A stretch of DNA of 64,000 bases from assembly GCA_023078555.1 (NCBI GenBank), contig CM041196.1:3720001-3784000 (forward strand). Reading direction: 5' to 3'. Position 1 is the stretch's first letter. Every line of letters starts with the position of its first letter. Source of the DNA: Ulva prolifera. Its lineage: Eukaryota; Chlorophyta; Ulvophyceae; Ulvales; Ulvaceae. Positions 1 to 11,900 of the stretch are shown in pieces. Under the pieces are notes generated by a model that was not told the DNA's origin, did no database searches, and was given only the letters and a program-made list of their open reading frames with translations. A program made the position numbers and the translations under genes.

Positions 1-649
1 CGCGTTGGTGCGGCTCCCGGTGGCGTCCGCACCCGAGCGACGTGAATGCGGCGCGGCCTCGCTGGCCAAGCGTGTGCGCACCGCACGGGCGTGGTCGCTG
101 AACCCCGCTCGACGGCGGCCTGTGGCGCACGCGACGCCGACGCGTGTCGTCGTCGCCGGTGGCGACGGAGGGCCCGACGTGGTTGTCCGCCAATCGGAGT
201 ACGGCGTGGCGTGGTGCGAGGGCCTCCCCCCCGTCGACGGCGCCAGGCCTGCGAGCGGAGGCGGAGACGGCCAGTTGGTCGGCGGCGGCGGCGTCACGGC
301 CGGCATGCGTGCGGCCGCGGCGATCGTGAGGTGCGTCCAGGGCGTGATGCGGCGTACGCTCGCGCCGCCGCTGGCGGGAGGGCGGCCTGCGTGCATGCGT
401 GAGGTCGCGGCGTGGGGCGACGTTCTGCATTCAGCGTCTGGCGCTGTGCGTCGCGAGCGGGCGGCCGTCGAGTCGCGGCGGGCGGAGGCTGCTGCGGCGG
501 CGTCGAGGGCGCGGGGTTCGGGAGGCGGCGATGGTGGCCGCCGTGGCTCCGGGGGGGCCGTCATCCTGCCGTGGCATTGCGGCTGGAGTGCACGCGAGGA
601 GGCGGTGGTGGTGGGCGCGGACGGGGCGGGAGGGGGCGGGGTGCAGGGC
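1..649. other. GC-rich sequence upstream of copy A; no gene supported
   Basis: The frame of exon 1 of copy A stays open upstream to the window edge, but the composition is simple GC-rich sequence. Similarity to the other N-terminal copy (31458 onward) begins only around the Met at 650. A GTGCAG sits just before that Met (641-646), so an upstream non-coding exon is possible. I see no recognisable promoter element. Confidence 0.4.
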
Positions 650-2853
650 ATGGAGAGGCTGCGCGGAGGAGGAGACGCGGGAGCGCCCCATGGCTGGCAG
701 CGGGAGGTCTGTGAGGGGGACTCCAATGAGCCTGACGAGGGGCAGCCACGGACGCCGCCGGCGCACGCGGATCGCGCGAGCGAAGCCTTGACCGCAATGT
801 CGAGCGAGGCCCTCCGGAGAGAGCTGCAGCGCAGGTCTGGCGCGGGTGGCGAAGGCGCCAGCGACACGCATGTCGGCGTGGCCGCTGCGGCGCCGGGAGG
901 GCGCGGGGGGGCAGAGGTGGCGATGTCAGGGTGGCATTCCATGGGGGAGCCGTGGGTACAGGGGACGCCGGCGTTCCAGATGGGGGGGGGCGGCCTCAGC
1001 GGCGTGCCGCGCGTGGTGGGCCAGCCTGCCCCAGTGCACGCGTACGGCTCCGTGAGCCACGTGTACGGCGTCCCGCACGCCCCCGACGCCGCGGTCGGCG
1101 TGCCGCTCGACGGCCCGTGGGGGCACGGCGGTGGCATCCCGACGGCTGGCGCTGGCAGCGTGACAGGTGGGTGTCACCCTCCGCCCCCTGGTGTGAGCTT
1201 CTATCCGCCAGCATACCAGATCCCGGGGTTCGCCTACACGGCCCATCCGGCGATGTCGGGGGCCCCGTACGGTGGGTCGCCGCACCCACTCGTCCGCCAC
1301 GCCGCGATGCCCGGACCTGCCCCGCCCACAGTTTCTGTTGGAACCCCGTTCCGGGAGGTGCACGCGGCGGCGCCACTCCCTGGACGAGGGGGCGCAGCCG
1401 CGACACGGGGCGACAGTGCGAGCCGTTGGGTACGCCGGGCGGCCGATACGCCCGCCATCGAGTCCAGGGAGGCTTTTGTGGGCCACTTGTCGGAGGGCGG
1501 CTGTGCCGGGGAGGCGGGCGGGGTGGGGTCGCGGTCGGCGGGCGGCGCGCGCGACGGCGGCGGTGGCGCGCGGGGCCACCCGGCCCCAGAACCGGGGGCA
1601 CCTGCGTCCACAGGGCCTGGCACGCCTGCGCAGCCCGCGGTTCACAGCCCGCGGCGTACAGACGGTGGTGCACGCGGTGACGGCGACTCGGGCGACTGTG
1701 AGGTCTTGAGCGTGTCGAGCGGCACGCCCGACGGACACTGCGGAGGTGACGCGGCGGCGGACAGCGCCGGTGGCGTGCAGGGGCTCGCCTCCGCGGCGGC
1801 GGGCTGTCGCGCTGACGTTGCCGGCGGAGCCGTGCGCGACGCGGCACAAGGCGGCACAGCGCGGCGGCTGCCCCCCACCGGTGGCCAACGGGCCACGCTC
1901 GCGACACGCGGACTCACGGGACAGGAGCTCGGCAGCATCCTCGGCTGCAACATGCGGATGTCCAGCAGCAAAGGGGCGTTCGTGCGCCGGAGGGATCCCG
2001 CGAAGCGGGCGGCGCTGAAAGCGGACTTGAAATTGCGCAAGGGGAAGCGCCGGCGGAGTGAGGAGGGCCCTTCGGGGACCGTGGCGGCGGCGGCGGCTGC
2101 TGCCGGGCTGGAAGCCGCGGCGTGCGCGGCGACAGAGCGGGAACCCGTGGCATCGCCGCGCGGCTGCGCGGCCGCGACGACTCCGGGAGGCACACGGCAG
2201 GCTGCCCGCGGGCAGAAGAGGCCGGCGATGGCGGCCGTGACGAGAGGGCACACCAAGGCGGCGCGTCTTCGTAGCCTCGAGAGCGGCGGGGCGGCGGAGG
2301 CCGCGGGCGACGCGGTCCGCCGTGGCTCTGGTGTGGCGGATGCGCCCATGACGCGTCCAGCCGTCGCCGCCGCGGTCCAGGCGGGCGCGCACGGCTGCGC
2401 CAAGAGCCGTGCCGTCGCCCTCTCCAGGTCTGTCCTGGCTGCGTCCGACGATGACGCGCCTGCAGAGGCGTCACGCGACCGGGTGCGCCGCGGCGGCTCG
2501 ACGGTGGCCGCGGTCGACGTGTTCGCGTCGCTTCCAGAGGGCCCGGCCGCACGAGGAGGCGCTGTGGCCATCACAGGCCACGCTGCCAGCGGCGCACCTG
2601 GAGCGGCCATCACGGAGCGCCGTCGGGCGGCACCTGTGCCGGTGGGCGCCGCACGGCGGCCGTCTGCCGCAGCCGTGCCGGCGGGGGGAGGAGCGGCCGA
2701 AGAGGCGGAGGACGACACGACCGCGGCTGCAGCGTGGCACCGCGCGATTGGAGAGGACGACCGCGGCAGCGAGCCGGGCTGCGAGGACGGCGACATCTCG
2801 CCCGACATGCGTTCTCTGCTCGCTCTGCTGAAGACCCCGGCGACCTTCACGCA
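650..2853 (+). CDS. Copy A exon 1: low-complexity Gly/Ala/Pro N-terminal region
   Basis: About 734 codons, rich in Gly, Ala, Pro, Arg, with no recognisable fold. Three short parts are shared with copy B: the first 80 residues, a basic/helical patch (LTGQELGSIL here, LTAEELGKVL in B) and an acidic end (EDDRGSEPGCEDGDISPDM) just before the splice junction. The exon ends ..ACG CA|gtgcgtcc (phase 2) and joins exon 2 at gtgcag|G ATT GCA. The acidic end also aligns with exon 1 of the divergent minus-strand copy F, so this piece is probably constrained. The region is likely disordered. Confidence 0.6.
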
Positions 2854-3384
2854 GTGCGTCCCTCGAGGGGCTGTGTGCGGTGCCATGTGTAGAGCGTATG
2901 GTCTGGTATACAATATGATAGTATGTCGCCTAGGCACAGTGTTGCGGTGCTGTGGTACAGCGCGCGCGTCGCCGGACCGCAACGGAAGCTCGGGTATCCT
3001 TTTACAGCAACCCTGTATCCCGCTCGTGGGTGTACCAGGGCAGGCCCCTCCTGTGGACAATGCCAGCCATGCTAGCATGGGAGCGGCTCCACCGACGTCC
3101 ACTGTGAGACCGGGTGCGTGTACACAGGTCGTCGCTCATATGCCACTCTCAGTTACAAGCGTCCATGCTCATGCACGGTCGCTTACGCCGGCTCTTATTT
3201 ACCCCCCCCATTTTCCGCACCTATATGAGCGGAACCTTTCGATACGAGCGAGTTTGTTTTTCTTTTCACGAGATGCTTAACTTTTGGGTTGCATGAGAGT
3301 GGAGTGCATTGGCGTATGGAAGGTGGTCTGTCCAACCAACTGCGCATGCACGGAGTCAGGTCTGGAGCGCGCGCCCGTGTGCAG

Positions 3385-5669
3385 GATTGCAAAAGGCCTG
3401 GCGGAAGGAGCCCAGACAGCCGATGCGGAGGAGGCGGCCGCCCGAGGGAGCAACACCCTGACGCGCGCCTCCAGGCAGCCCACGATCGACTGGGTCGACA
3501 AGGACGCGCAGTGGTGGAGGGGGTGCAGCAAGGCGACGTTGCAGTCCGCCCGCCACGAGTGTGCTAAGCTGTTTGTGCTGTTTGTCCGGGCGTTCGTCGC
3601 CGTCGTGGTGTCGCAGCAGCGGGGCTCGGGCAATCAGGCGTTCAACACGGCCATCCTCGGCGAGTGGCGGGCGGCGCGTGAAGCGGCCGAGCCAGGCCCC
3701 GGCGAGACCGTCGCGCATGTCCCGATGAGTGCCGTCATCTACAGCTTCAGGCTCGCGGGCAGCAAGGTGTTCCTGATGACACTGCAGACCCTGGCCTGGG
3801 CTGGCCACATCGGGTGCTACTCGACGCTGCACGGGTACCGCCTCGCCGTGCAGCGCTCTGTGGACGCGTACTTCTCATTCCGGGCGGGAGATGGACAGGC
3901 GGAGGGAGAGGCGGTGCGGACCAGCGACTTTGTACGATCGAGCCGAGTGTATGTATATAGAGTGTATGTATTATATAGCGCATATATTATATCCATACTG
4001 ATACAGTAAGTGCGGTGGGGCGTCCTGCCGCATGCACCAGTACGGCACGTGACGTCCGCTTGCCGACTGCAGGACGCCCGACGCCGGTGCCAGCTCTTCT
4101 CACAGTATCGCTCTGTGGTGAACGAGTTCGTGGCCCACCTCAAGGCGGACGCAGCCTTCATCAGCGTCAAGCCGACCCCGCTGAAGCAGGGGGAGATGAT
4201 CGCCATCGCGGAGGAAGCGTCGTCGGGCGCGACGACGCCGCTGTACGGCCGGGTGGCCGCGTTCCTGCGCAACCTCAGCGGCGTGCGGAACCCCTCGGTG
4301 TCGGCGTGGCAGTGGCGCCACGTGACGTTTGTCGTCGTCGTCGTCGCCCGTGAGCGAGGCGACGGGAGTGTCGCAGAGGAGGTGCGGACAGCCGGCGCCT
4401 GGATGCGGTGCCCGTGCCCGCACAGGGCCCTCGTTGCGTTCGGCTTGACAGCGTGCTTCACGTGGGGCACGCCTAGGGCGGCTGATTACATTCTCCATGT
4501 CTCATATTAACACGTAATCACAAAGCATAACTACACTGTCAATTATCTGAAAAATGTTGCAGACTCGGGGTGTATTTTCCCCATAAATTACAAGGATATT
4601 TTTTTAAATTACAAGGATAGTCCGCAGGTGGACCATTTACAATCCCATTGATTACCATTTACAATGCATTGATTGATTGTACACTGTAATCGCCAGACAA
4701 AATTAATGATAACTGGTCTTGAGTTCATCACATGTCTTCAAATCAACATTCAATTACGACAGCATAATTCTCTGTAATTTGTGCTTCAATCCGTGTTGAA
4801 TTGTAATCCAACAGCCCTAGGCGAGGCGACCCCGGGGACCGCCGCCGTCGGCATGTGTCGCCTGTGTGCCCCCGCACCTCGGCATGTGTCGCCTGGTGCC
4901 CCCACACCCCGCCGGCACCTCGTCAATCGCCGACCGTGCAGGTGGGCTTCGGCATCGTGGTGCACCTGCAGCACGACAAGGCCCCGAACAAGTTCGGGGC
5001 GAAGGTCATCGCGATGAACCCGACGGGCAACCTCGTGACGTGCGGCGAGAGGGTCGACCTGAGCGAAGCGGAGGAGGACCACCGGCAGGATGTCGACGTA
5101 GCGAGCGTCGGGTGCCAGCTGCTCAGCATGGCGATGCATCAGGGCCTCCTGCTGCCCGAGGATCTGGAGCACCTCCCTGTGGGCACGGCGTTCACCCTGC
5201 CGGCGCTGATCGCGAAGCGCCGCGGGGCCGGAGCTGCTGCGCTGGCGAAGCGTTCGGAAGACATGTGCGCCGCCCGGAGCGCGTGTGTGTTGTGTGCGCA
5301 CGGCTGATTTCCGGCACCTGCCACGTAGCGAGCACTGACATGCGTGGCTGCCGAGTGCGGACGCGTGTCGCCACGTGCAGGTTCGTGTTCTGCCGTTGGC
5401 ACGGCATGGTGCCGCTGCGGTGCGTGCCGTCGTCGAGCTGGGCCGTCAGCGTGCTCATCGCTCGGTACTGTGCGGGGACCGGCGCCAAGATGAACGCACG
5501 GGACATGCGTGCGGGGTTCGCGTTCATGTTCATCACGGACAGCACCCTGCGCGGGCGGGAGCACAACAAGCTGGAGCTTGCGCTCAGGGGGCAGTGGTGC
5601 CCGACCGCAAAGACGGCCGAGACCCAGTATCTCCACCAGGGCCACTACAACGCGACCGTGGCGCATCGA
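3385..5669 (+). CDS. Copy A exons 2-5: tyrosine-recombinase-like core
   Basis: Exons 3385-3913, 4073-4381, 4942-5264 and 5381-5669 encode residues about 735-1218 of the reconstructed protein. Exon 2 and early exon 3 are mainly helical and would fit the core-binding domain. Exon 3 has the box-I pattern L.G-V-R-N-P-S-V-S-A-W-Q-W-R-H-V-T-F with Arg about residue 983. Exon 4 opens GFGIVVHLQHDKAPNKFGAKV, like the beta-hairpin Lys region (Lys about 1027 or 1031). Exon 5 has R-D-M-R-A-G (Arg about 1165), G-Q-W (Trp about 1194) and E-T-Q-Y-L-H-Q-G (Tyr about 1205). Order and spacing match integrase/Crypton-type recombinases, but the usual His three residues before the second Arg is Arg here. All four exons are open. 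I infer strand cleavage and exchange through the Tyr; a degenerate, inactive descendant is the alternative. Confidence 0.62.
4476..4817. mobile_element. AT-rich short TIR element in intron 3 of copy A
   Basis: A 342 bp AT-rich block in otherwise GC-rich sequence. The left end GGGCGGCTGATTACATT and the inverted right end GGGCTGTTGGATTACAATT form imperfect terminal inverted repeats, flanked by TA on both sides, consistent with a TA target duplication. It carries no coding capacity. Related copies lie at 36781-37693 and, as a remnant, 50549-50659. It appears to be a non-autonomous DNA element; superfamily not assigned. Confidence 0.6.
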
Positions 5670-5862
5670 GTGCGTGGCCTGTCTCGTGTGTCTTTGCGGG
5701 GACCCGCTGTGCCCAATGCTTGAACGTGCCTCCGCGGCTGTGTGTGTCGCCGCATGTGTCGCTGTCACCCTGAGGGCGCCGTGGCTGCCGCCCTGCTCTG
5801 CAGCGTCCCGGCGACTTCCCGGTCGCGGGGTGAACGGTGACGGGGGATGGCGTGCTGTGCAG

Positions 5863-7348
5863 CAAGTTCAGAGTGGAGGCGGGCGCTTTGTGGACATGCA
5901 CGGCCTTCAGAGGGTGGCGGCGCAGGCGGCTCAGATGAAGCGCGAAGGCAGCCGATATCACGGCAGCCTGTACTTGTGTGCAGCCGCTGGCAAGGCGTAC
6001 CTCGACTCGCCCGACGGGCAGGCGGCGCTGGCGGAGGCGGACGCCGCTTCGCACGCGCTGTGGGACGCGGCATGCACGCGCCACCGCGAGTCGGAGTTCG
6101 GCGGCCTAAAAGAGTACGGGTGGGCCAAGATCCGCGCGCTGTTCACCACGAATCGCCCCGGACCGCTGCACCTGTGGGGCCGGCCCGAGCACGTCCCACG
6201 CGAGGAAGGTACGCAGTAGGCTCCGCGCTGCGGTGTGCTCGACGGTGCAAGTGTTGCCGTTGCACACGCCACGAGCGGTGTCGGCGCGTCACGCGTGGCT
6301 GCGGGGGCCCCCGGGATGTGTTGCATTCATGCCGTCCATGCATCGCACCGGCTCCGTGCAGGCGCGTTGAGGGACTTCTGCGTGATGCTCGGGTCGATTG
6401 GGGGCCGGCAGAGTGTGTGGCTGAAGGCGTTGGACCTCGGGGACGATCGAGACCTTCTGTCGCTGATGCGGTCGGTCGACGATCGCACGGCGGAGGCCGT
6501 TGCTCTGCACACGGAGGTGCAGGCCGACCTTGTGACGGCCATGTGCAAGGTCGAGGAGGCGCAGCAGGCGGGCGACGTCATCGTGAGCCCAGGCGGCCAG
6601 CTCCTGCACGAGTCGCCGTCGCGGGAGCTCGAGACGGCGCAGGCTATGCTGGGCGTCGCGGAGAGCAAGGTCCTCGCCATCGCGGACGAGGACCGGCAGA
6701 AGGTGGTGGCGCAAGCGCGGCGCGCGGTGCAAGATCGGTGGGCCGCACAGCGGCGAGAAGTCGAGCTGCGTACGGGGGACTACACGTTCAAGGTACGCTG
6801 TGTGGGACCAGGCGATGCGTGTGCTCCAAGCCTCCACCACCTCGATGATGTTGCATTGCCCGATGCCGATGTCCCTTGCTCTCTGCTGAATGACACGCTG
6901 CACCACCTGGTGCACTACCTGAGACCGGAACACACCGCATCAGCGCCCCTGCTCCCCCATCTCTACTGCCCCTGGTTGATTGATCGCTGCATCCCCTGGT
7001 GTACTGCCTCAGACCAGGGCACGCCCAGGCGGTGCGTGTGCGAGCGGGGACGCGGGCGGGCGCCGGCGGTAGTGGGGGGCGGGGGGCGGCGATGCGCCCG
7101 GCGTTGCTGACGGTACGTGGTCGTGCTCGCAGGCCACGCGCACCGGAGTGAACGCCCTGCTCTCGTACCGCAAGGCCTTCCTCCAGCGGCAGGCGGAGTC
7201 TACGGGCCTCATGCCGGAGGGCCGGGCCGCGCTGCACATGCAGGACCACGCCCGCTCGGCGGGGGGGGGGCGGTGTTCGACCGCCTCATGGCCGCGCTCG
7301 TCGAGGACGACGGGCGCATGCTGGCGATCCTGAAGGTCCTCACTGGAG
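5863..7348 (+). CDS. Copy A exons 6-8: helical middle region with a frameshift in exon 8
   Basis: Exons 5863-6208, 6362-6792 and 7133-7348. Exon 6 ends with a strongly conserved stretch (LKEYGWAKIRALF, then GPLHLWGRPEHVP). Exon 7 (431 nt in every copy) is Ala/Glu/Arg-rich and likely helical or coiled coil. Exon 8 encodes a conserved block beginning ATRTGVNALLSYRKAFLQRQ. Exon 8 is 216 nt here but 214 nt in copies B, D and F; the two extra bases are in the G10 run at about 7261-7270 and shift the frame. Homopolymer length is also a common sequencing error, so this lesion needs raw-read support. I recognise no named domain in these exons. Confidence 0.6.
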
Positions 7349-7639
7349 GTGCGAATCCATGCATGCCGTGTTTGCCGTACGTAACTGGGGTGCAAAATGC
7401 ATGGGGCGCTGCTGTGCTCGGGACCCGCCTGATACGTTGCCAGGGCGCTGCGCACGCAAGTGATGGATGCGACCGAGGCTCCCGCCCGACATGCTGCACG
7501 CACGCAGCAGTCCTTCTCGCGGGGTGCACGCCCCGCCGTGACTATAGGCGTGTTGGCATGTGCCGAGGCGATGGGGCGCCGCGGCGCGGCGGCGGACGCG
7601 CGGGTACGGGGTCTCACGCGCGCGGTGGTGCATGTGCAG

Positions 7640-8157
7640 ACGCTGCGGCCCCTCCGGTGCTGCTGCCTGCGTACAAGACCGTCCTGGCGCGTGGGGAGGG
7701 GCACGTCGGCCGCGGCACTTGCGTTGCCCTCGCCAAGGTGGGTGGCGTGTTCAAGCACTGCGGACTGCCGGTGGGGCAGCGCGGGCGTGGGGCTCAGGCC
7801 TGCGACGGCCACCTGCGCGCCCCGACCATCATGGAAGCGGAACCAGCGCGGGGTGGCGGCGTGGTGTACACGCGCTTCTGCGTCTCGTGCGACTCCCGGC
7901 AGCCGCTCGAGAACTTTGAAGGCTTCCTCGTCCACTGCAAGAAGCACCCGAAGGGGCGCAGCTCGCGGGGACGCGCTCCTAAGGTGCCCGCGGCGGTCGA
8001 CGGGGAGGAGCTGCTGAGGCGCGTGCGGCCGGTGTGCGAAACGCTGGTGGCGCTCGAGACACCCGGTGATGTGCGCAGGGCACTGGTGACATGCGACGTG
8101 CGCACGTGCGAGTTCAACGTCGCCCGTGGCTCCGGCTTCTGCGAGGACCATGCCAAG
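7640..8157 (+). CDS. Copy A exon 9: first SBP-box-like zinc module and half of a second
   Basis: The 518 nt exon encodes C..(GTCVALAKVGG)..HCGLP..ACDGHLRAP..FCVSC..VHCKKH, a Cys/His order like the SBP box: a C..C..C-x2-H site followed by FC-x2-C..C-x2-H. Its last part, TCDVRTC..GFCEDHAK, is again a C-x4-C..C-x2-H half-module, whose second half (CICTNC..CCMC) is encoded after the intron in exon 10. Exon length is identical (518 nt) in copies B and F. The likely role is zinc-stabilised DNA binding, by analogy with SBP proteins; that is inference. Confidence 0.6.
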
Positions 8158-8988
8158 GTGTGCCTTCGCCGAGCAAACATCCGTAATGACAGATGTAGGA
8201 TCATGTGGTGTCCGTGTTTGGTGCATGCGTGTGTACTGTGCAGTCGTCACCACATGAAGCACTTGGTCCATTGGCTGATCGGCTGTGGCCAGCAGGCCAC
8301 CTAGGGGAAGCGAGTACGTGTGGTCATGTCCTTCAGCCGGGCCACACGTGGCCTTGCTGAAGCGGCATGCCAGGCTGTCTTTCCCTACGCAGCGCTGCTC
8401 ACTGCACTACCTTGATGCCTTGCTGCGTGTGGCCAACAGGCCACGGACGTCGAGCGTGTGCGTGACACACCCCACCCTTCAGCATGGCCACACTCGGTCG
8501 TGCTGAAGCCGTGCGCCGCCGCTGTTCACAGCATCACACTGCAACCTCTCTGTTCTGCACTCAGCCCGCCCTGGCATGCCGGTGGTAGAGGCTGGATGAA
8601 AAACGGTGGTGAACTGCGATTGAATGATGTGACTTCCGCTCCTGGCATGCCATATCTGTGGCGTACCCGGGCAACATCTGCACCCATGTGCCGCATTGTG
8701 AACACACAAGTATTGCGAAAGCCCTCCTGTCGTTGCAGTAGAAGCGCTCGATCCACAGTATGCCACAGCTGGCAAGACACCGCAACAAGCTCACAGCACA
8801 CTGCAATGTGAAAATCACGAGCCGACGCTGCCTTCACAACCTGGCCGTGCGAAAAAACCTGTCATCCGCGCTTGCTGAATCCGCGTGCAAGTGCATCCGG
8901 GCTTCGGCACCTCTCGGACCCGGTGTCACCCGAATCCGGCATGCGTTACGGAATGAACCGACACCTGCAGCGCGTGCGGTTGGTGCAG

Positions 8989-11900
8989 GGGTTGGTGACG
9001 GACGCGCGCGGCGAGGTCAGCTGCATCTGCACAAACTGCCGTGAGTTTGTGCCCGCGGCCTACGCCAACGCGAACGCGCTCCAGTGCTGCATGTGCCTGG
9101 AATCGCGGCGCGCACGTGACGAGCGCGCCTCGGACACCCTGGCGGACGCTGTCAGCAGGATCCCGGTCCCCCCAACGGGGGCGCTTGTGAAGGTGGGGAG
9201 GCGGTTGCCGCCTGGCTACCGCCTACCGTGGCTGCCCGACGTGCCTATGGGGGACGTGTGCGAAGCGGGTCGGTGCCGCATCGTAGGCTGCGGCGTGGAG
9301 CTGCTGGAGAAGGAGCTCAGCGCGGGCGTGTGCGACAAGCACCGCCGGCAGGTGGTGTGGGACCTCAGGCCGACCGAGTGTAAGCCGCAATTCTACTGCG
9401 TCGACTGCCGCGGATGGAGGGCGGCTGATCCATGGCCCCTCGTGAAAGGCAGGGACGGCACGATGAAGCGTGACTGTCGGTGCCAGAAGCACGCTGACCG
9501 GGAGGCTGCGGCGTGGGCGGTCGGTGCCGACGACTTGATCAAGCGTCAGTCGAATGTCAGAAAAGCTATTGTTTGTTGCAGGTCAGGACGCGCAGTCCTT
9601 GTTCAGGTCAGGTCAGTACAGCCAGCATCTCATACCTGCTGCGCACAGAGGTAGAACCGAGAGATGCTTAAAGGGAAGTGCTAGTACCGTGAAACAGTAG
9701 AGAGAATGGTTACAGATCTCAGTGTGCACATGCTTATATGCACACTGAACACTCAATACTCAAAGGTTACGGCGGGAAACCCTCGCACGATCTCTCTCGC
9801 TACATCGAGACGATCCTAGCTGGCGGCTTACCCCTACACTGGATCCGCGGATCGTTCGTGCATGGGTGCACCTGTCACCACACTGTTGCCCGCAGGCTCA
9901 TGCATTGTGACACTCCCCCATAAACCCTGCTATGTCTCCACTAGCTGGAGTTTATTGCGAACTTCTAACAAAGCAGGTCCGGGCAGCACTTTGGTAAACA
10001 CATCCGCTAACTGATCAACAGTGCCCACCCATGCTACCTTAAGTTCATCCATCTGGACATATTCCCGCACTCGCAAGTGCCGCACACGAATGTGCTTGGA
10101 TCTGTCAGTGGACACAGCATTCACTGCCAAAATATTGGCACTCTTATTATCACCCCACAGAGTCGGTTTATACGGGACGAGTTTTAGGTCGAGAAGCAAC
10201 TGCTTCACCCACATTAACTCGTTGGCTGTTGCACTCATCGCGATGAGTTCAGCCTCTGTTGTATCCCCAGCCACTATACTCTGCTTCTTCGAACGCCAGA
10301 GAACACAGTTCCCATACACCCGAATAACCATACCAGACACGCTTTTCAGATCAGCAGAGTTCGCAAAATCTGCATCTGAATAAGCCTCTATCAAACACCC
10401 GTGTCCCTCAGAGCCTACAAATTTTATTCCTAAGTTCTTTGTGGACTGCAGGTATCTCAGAACATGTTGCACAGCCAACCAATGTTCCTTCAGACTACTG
10501 GACATGTGCCGGGCCAGGGCATGTGCCACATAGCTGAGGTCAGGTCGTGTCACTCCTGCAATGTACTGGATGCTTCCTACAGCACTCATGAACCTGGAAT
10601 GCTCAGCAGCACTGGCTTTCTCCAGGTCCGGGTGCTCTTTCACACTCCTCAGTTGTTGCCGCGGCACTAACGGAGTGGGAGACTTTCGACAATCAGACAT
10701 ACTATACTTTTCAAGCAGGCTATGGATTTTGTTTCGCTGTGTCATGGTGATTGTCTTGGCCTTGCGATCACGCATGATCTCAGTGCCAAGTGCCCAGGCT
10801 AGTTCACCCAGGTCTCTGCCTTCGAATTTCGTGAGGATTATGTCGACAAGTTCTTGCAGCCCCGCAGTGCCGCTGAATATGAACAAGTCGTCGACCCACA
10901 GAAAGATAAAACAAAGACCAGATGTTCTAACATACAGTCCGGGATCACTCTGTGCGCACACAAATCCCATCTCTGCTAAGACCTTTACTAAAGCTTTATG
11001 CCACTCGCGAGCAGCTTGCTTCAGGCCATACAGGGTTTTATGCAATCTCCATACACGTGCTGTCCCGTCAGTGAAGTACGGGGGCTGTTCAACGAACACT
11101 TCCTCCTCCAGCTCACCATTCAGAAAAGCACACTGTATATCTATGTGTCATATTTCTAAATCTGCCTGAGCAGCAACTGACAGCAACACACGAAGTGTCG
11201 CATAGCTCCCAACAGGTGACCAAGTCTCAAAAAAGTCTACACCCTCTACCTGAGAAAAACCCCGCGCTACGTAGCGTGCCTTGTAGCGCTGAATCTCCCC
11301 CGCAGGCCCACGCTTGATCTTGAGCACCCACTTGCCCGAGATAGCCCGTTTGCCCGCAGGCAGATAGCACAACCCGAAGGTTCCGTGCTCACCCAGTGCA
11401 TCTACCTCCTCCTGCATGGCACGCAGCCATGCATCCCTGTCCGGACCCGCAAGTCCTTCCTTCATAGAAGGCATATCAGGGTCGGAGGAGGCCTTCTGCT
11501 TCCTGGCGGCAGCTGCTCGGCGCGACCCACGACGCTGAACACTCTGCTGCTCACCAGACTCCACATGCTGAGGCTTCAGGCCTGCACAGGACACTCCACA
11601 GTCAGCCGCGGCCGATGTGTCCTGATCGCAAGCTGAAACATCAATAGCAGCTACAACTGTTTCACTACTAGCAATGTCAGAGCCCGCAGGCTCATGCATT
11701 TGTACAGCTGCTACATCCGCAGCCAATGGAACAAGGCGTCTGCGTACAAGAGGACTGATTTTAATGCGAGGCAAGGCGGCTGGAATGGCCCTCACCTCGT
11801 CAGGCAAATCAACCCCAACTGCGGCTGAGGGGTCCGGATCCTCTCCCCCTAATTCGGATCCGGTCTCCACCTCATCTGGCTCATCCTCCCAGAAGGGCCT

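Noticed and set aside
926..2392. Long minus-strand frames opposite exon 1 of copies A and B
   Set aside because: High GC content leaves both strands open; only the plus-strand frame is conserved between copies and splices correctly to exon 2.
5..3280. One 1091-codon gene from the window edge to 3280
   Set aside because: Homology to copy B starts at 650 and ends at the donor at 2854; the rest is intron read-through.
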